A stretch of DNA of 64,000 nucleotides from an uncultured Bacillota bacterium (GCA_927441425.1 CAKMKG010000010.1:145327-209326), one strand, 5' to 3'. Counted from the first letter of the stretch, positions 25,447 through 35,388 are shown. Translations and numbers: made by a program. The notes: generated by a model from the sequence alone, not told the origin.

Positions 25447-27168
25447 ATGAAATTCCGGGCCAAAATAGCATTAACAATTGTTTTCATAGCGATCTTGATA
25501 TCAATTGTTACCTCAATTATTTATTACAATATAACATCGAGCGTCACAGAAAAGAACTATCGACAGTCTATTCAGCAGAATGTTAACAATCAGGCTCTTA
25601 AATTTGACAGTTTAATGAAGGAGATGTATTATGCTTCTATAAAAGTCAGCAGTGACCCGGAGTTAATTCAGTATATTAAGGAGCAATACTCGGGTGAAGA
25701 CAAGCTTCTGGAAATTAGTATATTACTCCATAGTTATCATATTTCTGATCCCAATATTGATTCCATCTATGTATACCTTCCAAATGAGCAGAAAGTTGTC
25801 AAATCTCAGCAATATAAAGCAGTGAAAGATATTTTAGCTTCAGAAGATTATGCCTGGATTCGCAAGATAACGAGTCATGAACAGACCGTGAAGCCAATCA
25901 CTGTAAAAGATGAGATCGGCTCTGTCAAGAAATATATCTTTCTTTATTCTAAGCCTGTAATTGATCCAGAGACGGGGAAGATTTTGGGCGAAATTGCAGT
26001 TAATATGGATGAAAGATTGGTATATTTTTCATGCCTTGACAGTTTAAATAACTCATTAAATAGTACGACCGAAATCGTTGATAATAATATTATTGCCTCC
26101 AGTAAAAGAATTGCAAACCTGGGCAAAAACATTAATGATATGCCAATAAGCAGTTCTGATAAGAGAGAAGAATATGCAGTTGCACCCTTTACTGGCTATC
26201 GATTTGTCAGCACTCTGGACATTGCTTCACTGACAAAAGATTTAACGGAACTAAGGGATTTAATCATTGGGATTTCTCTTATAACAATGATTTTCTCCAT
26301 CATTCTTGCATTCTTCTTTTCAAAGAGATTATACACGCCGATTAAAACCCTGAAAGATGCTATGTGGAGGCTGAGCGAGGGGGATTTAAAGGCAAGAGCA
26401 GATGTGAAAGGTAATGACGAAATGACCATGCTAAGTACAAGATTTAACAGTATGGCAGATAGAATAGAAAAGCTCATTGAAGAGCTTGTTACTGAGAAAC
26501 TTCTCAAGAAGGAAGCTGAATTGGAAGCCTTGCAGCATCAAATCGCACCCCATTTTATGTACAATACGTTAAACTCAATTAAATGTGCGGCCTATTTGCA
26601 AAATGCACATGACATTGTGAAACTGCTGGATGCATTTATAGATTTATTGCAATCCAGCATTAGTAAGAAAGGTGCATTTATCACACTAAAAGATGAATTA
26701 AAACTGGTTGAAAACTATGTGCTGCTGCAAAGTTTCAGACACAGATACAGTTTTATTGTTGATTACAGCATTGATCCGAATACAGAAGATTTGTACGTTC
26801 CCAGGCTTATCATACAGCCACTGGTTGAGAACTCTATTTTTCATGGTCTAGATACAAAAACAAATCGTAATAAGATAATGATTCGGTCTTATATGGATGG
26901 AGATTATGTTATCATCAACGTGGAGGATAATGGGAAGGGAATGAGCGTTGACGAATTGGAAACCATATCCGTAAAGAAAAAAGTTAAGAAAGAGCAATTC
27001 AATCATATCGGAATTAATAACATAAAAGAGCGGATTAGTTTATATTATGGAATAAACGGAGGCATTGAGTTTCTAAGCAACAGCGAAGAAGGAACAAAGA
27101 TTACGATAAAAATTCCCGCTTCAGCAAATCAGGAGCAATATAAGATACGTGAGGATGAGGAAGTATGA
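25447..27168 (+). CDS. Sensor histidine kinase, YesM type
   Basis: A 573-residue kinase. N-terminal helix (ALTIVFIAILISIVTSIIYY), an extracellular sensor of about 240 residues, a second helix (LIIGISLITMIFSIILAFFF), HAMP (YTPIKTLKDAMWRLSEGDL), a His_kinase domain with QIAPHFMYNTLNSI and an ATPase domain with IQPLVENSIFHGL, VEDNGKGMS and GINNIKERI. The ATG at 25447 follows GGAGGA, which overlaps an in-frame ATG at 25435. The next gene overlaps by 4 bp and encodes a sugar-binding lipoprotein, then a YesN-type regulator. The trio lies directly before a sugar ABC transporter and iol genes, so inositol or a related sugar is the likely signal (inference). Confidence 0.9.
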   Translation: MKFRAKIALTIVFIAILISIVTSIIYYNITSSVTEKNYRQSIQQNVNNQALKFDSLMKEMYYASIKVSSDPELIQYIKEQYSGEDKLLEISILLHSYHISDPNIDSIYVYLPNEQKVVKSQQYKAVKDILASEDYAWIRKITSHEQTVKPITVKDEIGSVKKYIFLYSKPVIDPETGKILGEIAVNMDERLVYFSCLDSLNNSLNSTTEIVDNNIIASSKRIANLGKNINDMPISSSDKREEYAVAPFTGYRFVSTLDIASLTKDLTELRDLIIGISLITMIFSIILAFFFSKRLYTPIKTLKDAMWRLSEGDLKARADVKGNDEMTMLSTRFNSMADRIEKLIEELVTEKLLKKEAELEALQHQIAPHFMYNTLNSIKCAAYLQNAHDIVKLLDAFIDLLQSSISKKGAFITLKDELKLVENYVLLQSFRHRYSFIVDYSIDPNTEDLYVPRLIIQPLVENSIFHGLDTKTNRNKIMIRSYMDGDYVIINVEDNGKGMSVDELETISVKKKVKKEQFNHIGINNIKERISLYYGINGGIEFLSNSEEGTKITIKIPASANQEQYKIREDEEV

Positions 27169-28166
27169 AGAGAATAAAAAGAACAACGCAAATTATTCAA
27201 ATTGGCATGATACTGTTTCTGTTGGCTGGCTGCGCCCCTCAAACGAGTTATGATAACAACCAGCCTGATAACATGTTAAATTATAAATACAAAGTTGGGG
27301 TAGTTTTAAAAGCAATGGACAGTGAATATGGGCTGTCTTTAAAATCCGGCATCGAGACGGCTTCGGAAGAATTTGGAGTCAATTCTATCATTGTGCATCC
27401 GATATCAGAGACAGATGTCCAAGCGCAAAACATCATGATTAACGATATGCTGAACAGTGATGTTGATGCGATTGTAATCATGCCATGCGATTCTTATAAT
27501 ACGGAACAGTATATGAATAAAGCAAAGGAAAAAGATATTCCGGTATTTTCTATGGATACCGAAATGTACGGTCAGGATGAGCCTTATATTGGGTCGAACA
27601 ATCAAGAGATCGGCACAATAGCAGCAGAATATATGAGTGAACTGTTAAACGGTAAAGGCTCAGTTGCAGTTTTGGCGGGCACCTTGATTCAGTCTCCGCA
27701 TGCCGATAGATTAATGGGATTCAAAGAATATATTGAAGCCGAGACGGATATTCATATTGTTTATGAAGCGGAAGCTTATTCCAGCTTCCTTGAAGGCGTA
27801 AAAAAGACCGGTGAGATTTTTGAAATGTATCCAGATATTGATGGAATCTTCTGTACCAATGCGACAATGGCATTAGGTGTCGTAGACAGAATGGAATTTA
27901 TGGATATAAACCGGGCAATTCCGATTATTGGAGTTGATACACAAAGTGACAGCATCCACAAAATCTTAGATGGAAAGATTGCCGGAATGGTTTCCCAGAA
28001 CGGGTATGACATCGCATATGAGACAATAGGAGCCGTGGCTAAATACTTGAATGGAGAGAAAGTGGAAGGGAATATTTATATTAAAAGTGATTTAATAACG
28101 AAGAAAAATGCATTGAAATATTTAAATTCAGAACCGAGCATCAAGACTAAGGAAAACACCCAGTAA
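27165..28166 (+). CDS. Sugar-binding lipoprotein, probable accessory sensor
   Basis: A 333-residue lipoprotein with signal peptide and lipobox L-L-A-G-C (Cys near residue 23), followed by a Peripla_BP_4 (ribose-binding/LacI-like) fold: YKVGVVLKAMDSEYG, DVDAIVIMPCDSYN, IPVFSMDTEMYG, YIGSNNQEIGTIAAEYM and PIIGVDTQSDS. It overlaps the kinase gene by 4 bp (ATGA) and precedes the response regulator, while the transporter has its own binding protein at 29938. This position suggests that it senses ligand together with the kinase and does not feed transport. The alternative, a second transport binding protein, cannot be excluded. Confidence 0.82.
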   Translation: MKRIKRTTQIIQIGMILFLLAGCAPQTSYDNNQPDNMLNYKYKVGVVLKAMDSEYGLSLKSGIETASEEFGVNSIIVHPISETDVQAQNIMINDMLNSDVDAIVIMPCDSYNTEQYMNKAKEKDIPVFSMDTEMYGQDEPYIGSNNQEIGTIAAEYMSELLNGKGSVAVLAGTLIQSPHADRLMGFKEYIEAETDIHIVYEAEAYSSFLEGVKKTGEIFEMYPDIDGIFCTNATMALGVVDRMEFMDINRAIPIIGVDTQSDSIHKILDGKIAGMVSQNGYDIAYETIGAVAKYLNGEKVEGNIYIKSDLITKKNALKYLNSEPSIKTKENTQ

Positions 28167-28193
28167 GATTATTCAGTCATTGAGGAGAGAGTA

Positions 28194-29735
28194 ATGATAA
28201 AAACAATATTAGTTGATGACGATTATTTGGTGCGCATGTACTTATTGGCATCTGCAAACTGGGAAGAAGTAGGATTTGAAATTGTAGCGGATGTACAAGA
28301 CGGAGAGCAAGCCCTGGAAAAGATTGAAGAACTTCATCCTGAGCTCGTAATCACCGATATCAGTATGCCTGTAATGGATGGTATAGAATTAATTAAAGAG
28401 ATAAAAAGCAGACAAATACCATGCACAACCGTAGCGTTAAGCTGCCATGATTCCTTTCACCATGTAAAAGAGGCATTAAAATATGGAGCGGACGATTACA
28501 TCCTTAAGAATGAATTTAAAAATGAAAACATCTATAAGATTTTAGAGAATTTAAAGAATAAAGTAATTACAGCCAGAAAGGAAACGGAAGAGAGACGAGT
28601 ACGATCGGAGTTGGCGGATCTCGGCAGTAATGAATTAAAAAAGAAATTTCTAAATAAAATTTCTGAAAACGACTATGACTATCATCAGTTACAGGAGAAT
28701 GCACAAAAATATGGGATTCGATTATCTTTGTTAAAAACAGCCGTTGCTGAAATAAAATTGCTTCAACATGTTCAGGACGATGATTCGAGTGAAATCAAGA
28801 GAGTTATCTTTTCGAATCTCATAAAACTATGCGATGAGGTATTAGGGCGCGACTATTGGTATGAACTCATCTCAAAATCTGAATATGAGTATACCTTATT
28901 GCTTGATGGAAATCACATCGCGGATCTACTTATACTAAATACAATCGCATCCGACTTATACAATGCAATTGATGAGATACTCCAGCTTCCTTTTGCAATT
29001 GGGTTGAGCGACATATGTATAGGAAAGAACAGTCTAAAGCATGCATATACCCATGCAAAACAGGCAATAGAGTGCAGTTTCTATCAGAGCAATAAAATAT
29101 ATCATTACGAACCTGAAAATTCATTGATACGCCACAGAACATCATTTCTTAGTTTCTATGATGAAATCAGAAAACGTCTGGTCTCCTCCGATATTCAAGG
29201 AGTGATTGAATTGGCGGAAAAGCAGGTATCGCGTTTTGAGAAAGAAATTGCCGAACCTGAAATTGTAATAAACTGGATTAGAGAACTGGATACGATATTG
29301 AAAGTAGAACGTAAGAGTGAAGAATATGAAAAAATTATTCACATTGACCAGATAAAGAAAATAGTTGAACATTACAAGGAACATATATGGAGTTACCCAA
29401 ATATCGAGGCCAAGATTTCCAATATTTTAGTTGCAAAGACGATTGAATATATCATTCAAAATTATCGAAAATCGATTTCTTTGTCCGAAGTTGCAGAATA
29501 TTTAAAAGTGAATGCCACTTACTTAAGTAGAATTTTCAAACAGGAAACTAAAACGAATTTTACAGATTATTTAACAATGTATCGTATTGAATCGGCGAAA
29601 GAACTATTAAATAATACGAACAAAAAAATAAAAGATATTTCAGTTGAATGTGGATTTTTTGATTATCGGTACTTTTGCAAGATCTTTAAGAAATCAGCCG
29701 GACAGAGTCCTTTATCTTATAGAAGGACTGATTAG
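28194..29735 (+). CDS. YesN-type response regulator with AraC DNA-binding domain
   Basis: A 513-residue regulator. The receiver (1-125) shows L-V-D-D-D, phospho-acceptor in ELVITDISMPVMDG, the Ser in VALSCHD and K-Y-G-A-D-D-Y-I-L-K. A middle region of about 270 residues, typical of YesN proteins, follows. The C-terminal AraC domain (about 410-513) has ISLSEVAEYLKVNATYLSRIFK and the second helix-turn-helix ending FDYRYFCKIFKKSAGQSPLSYRR. It is the partner of the kinase at 25447. The transporter and iol genes begin 200 bp downstream and are the obvious targets. Confidence 0.92.
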   Translation: MIKTILVDDDYLVRMYLLASANWEEVGFEIVADVQDGEQALEKIEELHPELVITDISMPVMDGIELIKEIKSRQIPCTTVALSCHDSFHHVKEALKYGADDYILKNEFKNENIYKILENLKNKVITARKETEERRVRSELADLGSNELKKKFLNKISENDYDYHQLQENAQKYGIRLSLLKTAVAEIKLLQHVQDDDSSEIKRVIFSNLIKLCDEVLGRDYWYELISKSEYEYTLLLDGNHIADLLILNTIASDLYNAIDEILQLPFAIGLSDICIGKNSLKHAYTHAKQAIECSFYQSNKIYHYEPENSLIRHRTSFLSFYDEIRKRLVSSDIQGVIELAEKQVSRFEKEIAEPEIVINWIRELDTILKVERKSEEYEKIIHIDQIKKIVEHYKEHIWSYPNIEAKISNILVAKTIEYIIQNYRKSISLSEVAEYLKVNATYLSRIFKQETKTNFTDYLTMYRIESAKELLNNTNKKIKDISVECGFFDYRYFCKIFKKSAGQSPLSYRRTD

Positions 29736-29851
29736 CATCCCACAAGCAAAATATTGCACCATTGTAGCAAAAGTACACTTTTCAAAAAAATCCTTCGTGA
29801 AATTTCTATATACAGTTAATCGTGATGTAAACAAAATACCACATAAAATAG

Positions 29852-29886
29852 AAAAAGCATGTCTTATAAAGGCATGCCTTTTCTTT
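29852..29886 (+). terminator. Terminator after the regulator gene
   Basis: A 14-bp stem with two G-U pairs: AAAAAGCATGTCTT (29852-29865) / AAGGCATGCCTTTT (29869-29882), loop ATA, then TCTTTT. It separates the sensor genes from the transporter operon; no clear promoter was found in the 50 bp after it. Confidence 0.8.
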
Positions 29887-29937
29887 TACAATGACATTAC
29901 AAATTAATTCAAACCTACATAAAAAGGAGAGGTAAGT

Positions 29938-30903
29938 ATGAAAAAATTATTAGCGATAACATTAGTATTGATGTTAGTGGTATCAGGTTTGGCTGGCTGC
30001 GGCTCATCAGAACAGACATCCACTGAGCCTGAAGAAGGCGGTAAAATTAAGATCGGACTTACAATGTCATCTCGCGACCAGTTCCTTTCCACTTTGGAAA
30101 CTGCCTTAACTGCTGCTGCAGACGAAAAGGGTGATGTGGAAATCATTGCTTTTGACGCTGAAAATGACATCCAAAAACAGCTGTCTCAGGTCAGCAGCTT
30201 TGCATCTCAGGGAGTCAGCGCTATTATCGTTAATCTCGTAAATTCCGATTCAACTGCAGAGATCATGAATGCCGCCGGAGATATCCCGGTTGTGTTCGTT
30301 AATCGATTTCCTGACACTGCGATTCTTGAAGCTGCAGAAAAAGCCTCTTATGTCGGATCAAATGAAAGCGAAGCCGGACAGCTTCAGGCTGAATTCCTGA
30401 CTAATTACTTTAATGAAAAAGGCATGAAAGAAATCAACTATGTTTTATTCATGGGAACATTAGGACTTCAGAACACAAATGCACGTACCGATTCTGCAAA
30501 GCAGGGACTGGAGGACAGCGGTTTTACATTAGTTAAGCAGTTTGAAGACACTGCAGATTTCGACAGAGCAAAAGCAATGGAAAAAATGCAGCAGTTCATC
30601 GGAGCGAAAAAGCCTTTCGATGTTGTAATTGCCAATAATGATGAAATGGCTCTAGGCGCAGTTGAAGCACTGAAAGCAGCAAATATCACAGGAATTCCGG
30701 TTGTAGGTATTGATGCAACAGCGAATGCCTTGGAGGCGATAGGCTCAGGCGATCTGGCGTGCTCTGTATTCCAGGACGCTAAAGGACAGGGTTCCGGCGC
30801 ATTAGACTTAGCGTATAAGTATGCTAAGGGTGAGACCGTCGATAAGTATGGATGGATTCCGTTCCAGATTGTATCCAAAGATAACCTTGCAGATTTCCAA
30901 TAA
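29938..30903 (+). CDS. Sugar ABC transporter substrate-binding lipoprotein (probably myo-inositol)
   Basis: A 321-residue lipoprotein with signal sequence and lipobox S-G-L-A-G-C. The mature part is a Peripla_BP_4 fold: IGLTMSSRDQFLSTLETAL, SSFASQGVSAIIVNLVNSD, IPVVFVNRFPD, YVGSNESEAGQLQAEF, FDVVIANNDEMALGAVEAL and IPVVGIDATANAL. A GGAGAGG site precedes the ATG. A perfect hairpin between this gene and the ATPase gene fits the usual excess of binding protein over membrane parts. Inositol specificity is inferred from the downstream iol genes and not from the binding site. Confidence 0.88.
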   Translation: MKKLLAITLVLMLVVSGLAGCGSSEQTSTEPEEGGKIKIGLTMSSRDQFLSTLETALTAAADEKGDVEIIAFDAENDIQKQLSQVSSFASQGVSAIIVNLVNSDSTAEIMNAAGDIPVVFVNRFPDTAILEAAEKASYVGSNESEAGQLQAEFLTNYFNEKGMKEINYVLFMGTLGLQNTNARTDSAKQGLEDSGFTLVKQFEDTADFDRAKAMEKMQQFIGAKKPFDVVIANNDEMALGAVEALKAANITGIPVVGIDATANALEAIGSGDLACSVFQDAKGQGSGALDLAYKYAKGETVDKYGWIPFQIVSKDNLADFQ

Positions 30904-30912
30904 TTAGAGACG

Positions 30913-30941
30913 AGTGGGGTAAATGTCTCATTTACCCCACT
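30913..30941 (+). promoter_or_regulatory. Intercistronic hairpin
   Basis: Perfect 13-bp stem AGTGGGGTAAATG / CATTTACCCCACT with a 3-nt loop, no strong T run after it. Probably an mRNA-stabilising or partial-termination element that raises binding-protein expression. Confidence 0.75.
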
Positions 30942-30975
30942 TCTATAATCACCTGTTACAACGGAGGTGGAATAT

Positions 30976-32490
30976 TTGAGCGATTATATTTTAGAAATGA
31001 TTGATGTTATGAAGGGTTTTCCAGGCGTAAAGGCACTGAATGGAGTAACCCTGAAGGTGAAGCCTGGTACAGTTCATGCATTAATGGGTGAAAACGGTGC
31101 CGGCAAATCTACCCTTATGAAATGTTTGATCGGAATGTACGAAATGAACTCCGGAAAAATTCTTATCAGTGGGGAAGAGGTACATATCAAGGATACAATC
31201 TCAGCACTGTCACAAGGTATTTCAATGATACATCAGGAGCTGAACGTTGTAACGGAACGCACAGTAGCAGAGAACGTCTGGCTTGGACGGGAGCCCATGA
31301 AAAACCGTATCATGGTTGATCACAAAAGAATGGTAAAGGATACGGTAGAATTGCTTAAGAAATTGGAAATGGAAATCAATCCGAACGAACTTATGCGCAA
31401 TCTGACTGTTGCCAAAACACAGATGGTTGAAATTGCAAAGGCAGTTTCGTTTAATGCAGATATTGTAATTATGGACGAACCGACTTCTGCATTAACCACT
31501 TCGGAAGCAGAACAGCTTTTTAAGATTATTAAGAGTTTAAAGGAAAAAGGCGTAACCATTATATACATCTCACATAAAATGGACGAAATTTTCAGGATCT
31601 GTGATGAAATCACCGTACTTCGAGATGGCCAATTTGTCATGACGGATGATGCATCCAATCTCGATATCAATAAACTGATCTCACTGATGGTTGGCCGTGA
31701 ATTAAAAGAGATGTTTCCCAAAATTGAATGTGAAATCAGTGAACCGATATTAAAGGTAGAAAACTTGAGTTCAGGTAAGGATTTCAGAGATGTTTCATTT
31801 GATTTGCATCGAGGAGAAATCCTTGGATTTGCAGGTCTTGTGGGAGCAGGAAGAACAGAAATCGTCGAATGTCTATTCGGAATCAGACCCAAAACCGAAG
31901 GGAAAGTTTGGGTGAAAGGGGAAGAAGTTGACATAAAAGAACCATACAATGCGCTTGAGAAAGGTATTGCGCTCTTAACAGAAGATAGAAAGAAAACTGG
32001 CATTATTCCGGTTCTCAGCGTAAAGGACAATATTATCCTTTCAAATCTGGGCAGATACACAAAGGGAATAAAGCTTAATCATAAAAAAATTAACTCTGAT
32101 GCAGAAGAATACATTAAAAAGTTAAATGTCAAGACGGCAGATCATGATACGATGATTCAAAATCTAAGCGGAGGAAATCAACAGAAAGTTCTGGTTGCCA
32201 GAGCATTGCTTACGGAGCCTGATATTCTAATCGTGGATGAGCCTACACGTGGTATTGATGTTGGAGCAAAAGCTGAGATACATACTCTGATTACCAAGCT
32301 CGCCGCTCAAGGCAAAGGTGTAATTATGATTTCTTCAGAAATGCCTGAAGTACTGGGAATGAGTGACCGGATTCTAACCATGCATGAAGGAAGAATGACA
32401 GGTATCATAGGGCGTAAAGATGCGACCCAGGAAGTAATCATGAAATATATCACCGGCAGTGTTGAGAATATGGAGGTAAGCTATGAATAA
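30976..32490 (+). CDS. Sugar ABC transporter ATP-binding protein (RbsA/MglA type)
   Basis: A 504-residue double ATPase. The first cassette has Walker A GENGAGKST, a variant signature N-L-T-V-A-K-T-Q-M-V and Walker B IVIMDEPTSAL. The second has a degenerate Walker A region (GFAGLVGAGRTE), signature LSGGNQQKVLVARAL and Walker B LIVDEPTRGIDVG. This asymmetry is normal for RbsA/MglA proteins. TTG at 30976 is taken as the start because GGAGG lies 8 bp upstream; a GTG at 30967 overlaps that site. It overlaps the permease gene by 8 bp. Confidence 0.93.
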   Translation: MSDYILEMIDVMKGFPGVKALNGVTLKVKPGTVHALMGENGAGKSTLMKCLIGMYEMNSGKILISGEEVHIKDTISALSQGISMIHQELNVVTERTVAENVWLGREPMKNRIMVDHKRMVKDTVELLKKLEMEINPNELMRNLTVAKTQMVEIAKAVSFNADIVIMDEPTSALTTSEAEQLFKIIKSLKEKGVTIIYISHKMDEIFRICDEITVLRDGQFVMTDDASNLDINKLISLMVGRELKEMFPKIECEISEPILKVENLSSGKDFRDVSFDLHRGEILGFAGLVGAGRTEIVECLFGIRPKTEGKVWVKGEEVDIKEPYNALEKGIALLTEDRKKTGIIPVLSVKDNIILSNLGRYTKGIKLNHKKINSDAEEYIKKLNVKTADHDTMIQNLSGGNQQKVLVARALLTEPDILIVDEPTRGIDVGAKAEIHTLITKLAAQGKGVIMISSEMPEVLGMSDRILTMHEGRMTGIIGRKDATQEVIMKYITGSVENMEVSYE

Positions 32491-33475
32491 TGTACAAGAG
32501 CTGAAAAAGGCTGTTTCAAAAAACTCGATCTATATCGTTTTAGTTCTTCTGGTTATCGGAATAACAATCGTATCCCCTAACTTCCTGTCCTTATCGAATA
32601 TTATTAACCTGTTCACCACGGAATCCCTGAAAGGACTTTTGGCATTAGGGGTAGCTTTTACAATCCTTTCCAAAGGAATCGATCTCTCGGTAGGTTCCAT
32701 TGTCGCCCTGTCTGCAGTGGTATCTGCCAGTTTAATACAGGAGCCGACTTATGATGCCCAGTTATTCCCAGGACTGGATATGCCGATTTCTCTTGGCGTA
32801 CCGGTTGCAATTATTGCCGGAATTCTGATTGGAACGATCTTTGGTGTGATCAATGGATCCCTGATCGCATACACAAGAATACCTCCTTTTATTGCTACCT
32901 TGGGAAGTATGGTTGTAGCAAGAGGTCTGGCCATGCTCTATACAAACGCATATCCTGTACCGATGCTGAAACCAGAATTTAAAGCAATTGGGCAAGGCTC
33001 CCTTTTCAATATACCCAATCTTGTAATTGTATTAGTTCTCTTTTCTGTTACAGCGTGGTTTCTGTTGAATCAAACGCGTTTCGGGAAAAATGTTTATGCA
33101 ATCGGTGGCAATGATGTGGCCGCGAGAGTGGCCGGAATAAAGATCAATAAAAACTTGATTCTAATCTATACATGGTCAGCATTCTGTGCTTCCGTTGCGG
33201 GCGTTTTGTTAGCATCCAGAACCGGCTCCGGCATCGCCACTCTGGGCGTCAGCTATGAGCTTGATGCGATCGCAGCAGCTACAATTGGAGGCGTGAGCCA
33301 CAGCGGCGGCGTCGGAAAAATCGGAGGTGTGATAGCCGGAATTCTGATCCTGGGTGTTGTAAATAACGGGTTGTTGATTCTGGGCGTATCCCCATACATA
33401 CAACAAATTGTAAAAGGTGTCATCATTGTAAGCGCAGTCGTATTTGATATGCGGAAGAATGCAAAAAAAATGTAA
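32483..33475 (+). CDS. Sugar ABC transporter permease (RbsC type)
   Basis: A 330-residue integral membrane protein with 8-10 predicted helices and the BPD_transp_2 signatures FTILSKGIDLSVGSIVALSA, TRIPPFIATLGSMVVARGLA, NVYAIGGNDVAARVAGI and AIAAATIGGVSHSGGVGKIGG. It forms the transport channel with the ATPase upstream. There is only one permease gene, the homodimer arrangement of ribose and inositol systems. iolI follows 27 bp downstream. Confidence 0.93.
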   Translation: MNNVQELKKAVSKNSIYIVLVLLVIGITIVSPNFLSLSNIINLFTTESLKGLLALGVAFTILSKGIDLSVGSIVALSAVVSASLIQEPTYDAQLFPGLDMPISLGVPVAIIAGILIGTIFGVINGSLIAYTRIPPFIATLGSMVVARGLAMLYTNAYPVPMLKPEFKAIGQGSLFNIPNLVIVLVLFSVTAWFLLNQTRFGKNVYAIGGNDVAARVAGIKINKNLILIYTWSAFCASVAGVLLASRTGSGIATLGVSYELDAIAAATIGGVSHSGGVGKIGGVIAGILILGVVNNGLLILGVSPYIQQIVKGVIIVSAVVFDMRKNAKKM

Positions 33476-33502
33476 TTTTAAGATTTCAAAGGAGGATTTC
33501 AA

Positions 33503-34336
33503 ATGAAAATTTGTTTTAATCAAGCAACAACGATGAAAAATTCAACGCTGGAGAAGGACCTTGAATACTGTGAAAAATATGGATATGACCTGATCGAAAT
33601 CAGATTGGATAAACTGCAGGATTATTTGACCAGAAATACGATAATAGATTTGGCTGATTTTTTTAAGAAAAATAAAATAAAGCCTTTTGCCTTTAATGCT
33701 TTAGAATTCATCACCTTCAGGGATGAAAAAGGATATCAGGAAATTCTGGATAATCTGAAATTTCTCTGTGAAGCGGGAAATGTAATTCACTGTAAAAAAA
33801 TTGTCGTTGTTCCGACCTTTGACGTTGGCGGCTACACAAAACAGGAGATCAAGGACGAAAGCGTCAAGAGACTGACAGAGCTTGCAGAAATAGCAAAAGA
33901 ATATGAGGTGAAACTTGCTTTTGAATTTGTGGGATATCCGAACTGTTCTGTCAATCGGTTTGATCAGGCATACGAGATTGTAAAGACAACTGATTTGGAT
34001 AATGTGGGTATCGTTTTGGATTGCTTCCATTTCCATGCCATGGGATCGAATCTTGAAGATTTGAAGAAAGCTGACGCAAAAAAAATCTTTATCTTCCACA
34101 TCGATGACGGTGAAGATCTGCCTGTTGGAGCATCTCGGGACGACAAGAGGTTATGGCCAGGAGACGGAGCGATTGACCTTGACCAGATTCTGTTAACATT
34201 AAAAGAGATCGGATACGACGAAATGGTATCGGTTGAGTTATTTAGACCGGAATACTGGGATTGGGATATTGAGGAAACAATTAAAACAGGGAAAGAAAAA
34301 ACACTCAATGTCGTATCAAAATACTTTGAATTTTAG
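33503..34336 (+). CDS. iolI: Inosose isomerase
   Basis: A 277-residue TIM-barrel isomerase very similar to Bacillus subtilis IolI, which interconverts 2-keto-myo-inositol and 1-keto-D-chiro-inositol. Shared blocks are MKICFNQATT at the start, CEKYGYDLIEIRLDKL, LAFEFVGYPNCSVNRFDQA, GIVLDCFHFHAMGSN, IFIFHIDDGEDLPVG, LWPGDGAIDLD and VSVELFRPEYW. Metal ligands Glu, Asp, His and Glu are all present in these blocks. AAAGGAGG precedes the ATG. It is the first enzyme gene of the iol group and allows entry of other inositol isomers. Confidence 0.92.
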   Translation: MKICFNQATTMKNSTLEKDLEYCEKYGYDLIEIRLDKLQDYLTRNTIIDLADFFKKNKIKPFAFNALEFITFRDEKGYQEILDNLKFLCEAGNVIHCKKIVVVPTFDVGGYTKQEIKDESVKRLTELAEIAKEYEVKLAFEFVGYPNCSVNRFDQAYEIVKTTDLDNVGIVLDCFHFHAMGSNLEDLKKADAKKIFIFHIDDGEDLPVGASRDDKRLWPGDGAIDLDQILLTLKEIGYDEMVSVELFRPEYWDWDIEETIKTGKEKTLNVVSKYFEF

Positions 34337-34362
34337 TTTACTGAGTTGGAGGGAATAATCAT

Positions 34363-35388
34363 ATGGTTAAAATCGGTATTATCGGTGCAGGAAAAATAGG
34401 GAAGCTGCATACTGAAAATATATGCTACAACGTGCCAAAAGCGGAAGTGGCAGCAATTGCAGATCCATTCATGACGGATGAGATCATCAGCTGGGCGAAT
34501 GGATTGGGAATCACTCAGTGCTATAAGGATTACAAGAAAATTCTTGAAGATCCTGAGATTGAAGCGGTAATGATCTGCTCTTCAACCAATACACATGCCC
34601 CGATTTCAATTGAAGCAATCAAGGCATCAAAGCACGTATTCTGCGAAAAGCCTGTTGACTTGGAGCTTGAAAAAATACTGGAAGTGATTAGTGCAATGGA
34701 AGGTAAGAATTTGAAGTATCAAGTGGGGTTCAATCGCCGTTTTGATCACAATTTTAAATCGATCAGGACAGCAGTTGAAAGTGGCAAAATTGGTGACCCT
34801 CATATTCTTAAAATTACTTCTAGAGATCCAGCTGCGCCGCCAATTGAATATGTGAAGGTTTCCGGTGGCCTGTTCCTGGATATGACGATCCATGATTTCG
34901 ATATGGCTAGATACCTTGTGAATAGCGATGTTACTGAAATATTTGTTCAGGCAGATGTTTTGATTAACGAGGAAATTGGTAAGGCAGGCGATGTTGATAC
35001 GGCTTTGATTTCAATGAAAATGGAAAACGGAACACTGGCAGTAATTGACAATTCCAGAAGGGCAGTATACGGATATGATCAAAGAGCTGAGGTCTTTGGT
35101 TCAAAAGGAATGATTGCAACAAGCAATGACCTTCCCTCTACCGCAGTTTTCAGTGGGGAAGATGGCGTGACGGGAGAGAAGCCGCTGTATTTCTTCCTTG
35201 AAAGATATATGAACTCATTTAAAGAAGAGATTAATGAGTTTGTGAATTCCATTATTAATGACACTCCCGTTCCTGTCAGCGTTCATGACGGACTGAAGAG
35301 CGTCATGATTGGTTTGGCTGCGAAGAAGTCTTATAAAGAAGGCAGACCTGTTAAGATTTCAGAAATCATATCAAACGAAGTCATATAA
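34363..35388 (+). CDS. iolG: myo-Inositol 2-dehydrogenase
   Basis: A 341-residue Gfo/Idh/MocA oxidoreductase that oxidises myo-inositol to 2-keto-myo-inositol with NAD. The Rossmann motif is GIIGAGKIGKLHTEN; the conserved catalytic Lys lies in FCEKPVDL and the catalytic Asp/His pair in GGLFLDMTIHDFDMARYLV. QVGFNRRFDHNFK and DNSRRAVYGYDQR are typical of IolG. The neighbouring iolI, iolD, iolB and iolE support this assignment over other sugar dehydrogenases. Activity on scyllo- or chiro-inositol is possible. Confidence 0.9.
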   Translation: MVKIGIIGAGKIGKLHTENICYNVPKAEVAAIADPFMTDEIISWANGLGITQCYKDYKKILEDPEIEAVMICSSTNTHAPISIEAIKASKHVFCEKPVDLELEKILEVISAMEGKNLKYQVGFNRRFDHNFKSIRTAVESGKIGDPHILKITSRDPAAPPIEYVKVSGGLFLDMTIHDFDMARYLVNSDVTEIFVQADVLINEEIGKAGDVDTALISMKMENGTLAVIDNSRRAVYGYDQRAEVFGSKGMIATSNDLPSTAVFSGEDGVTGEKPLYFFLERYMNSFKEEINEFVNSIINDTPVPVSVHDGLKSVMIGLAAKKSYKEGRPVKISEIISNEVI

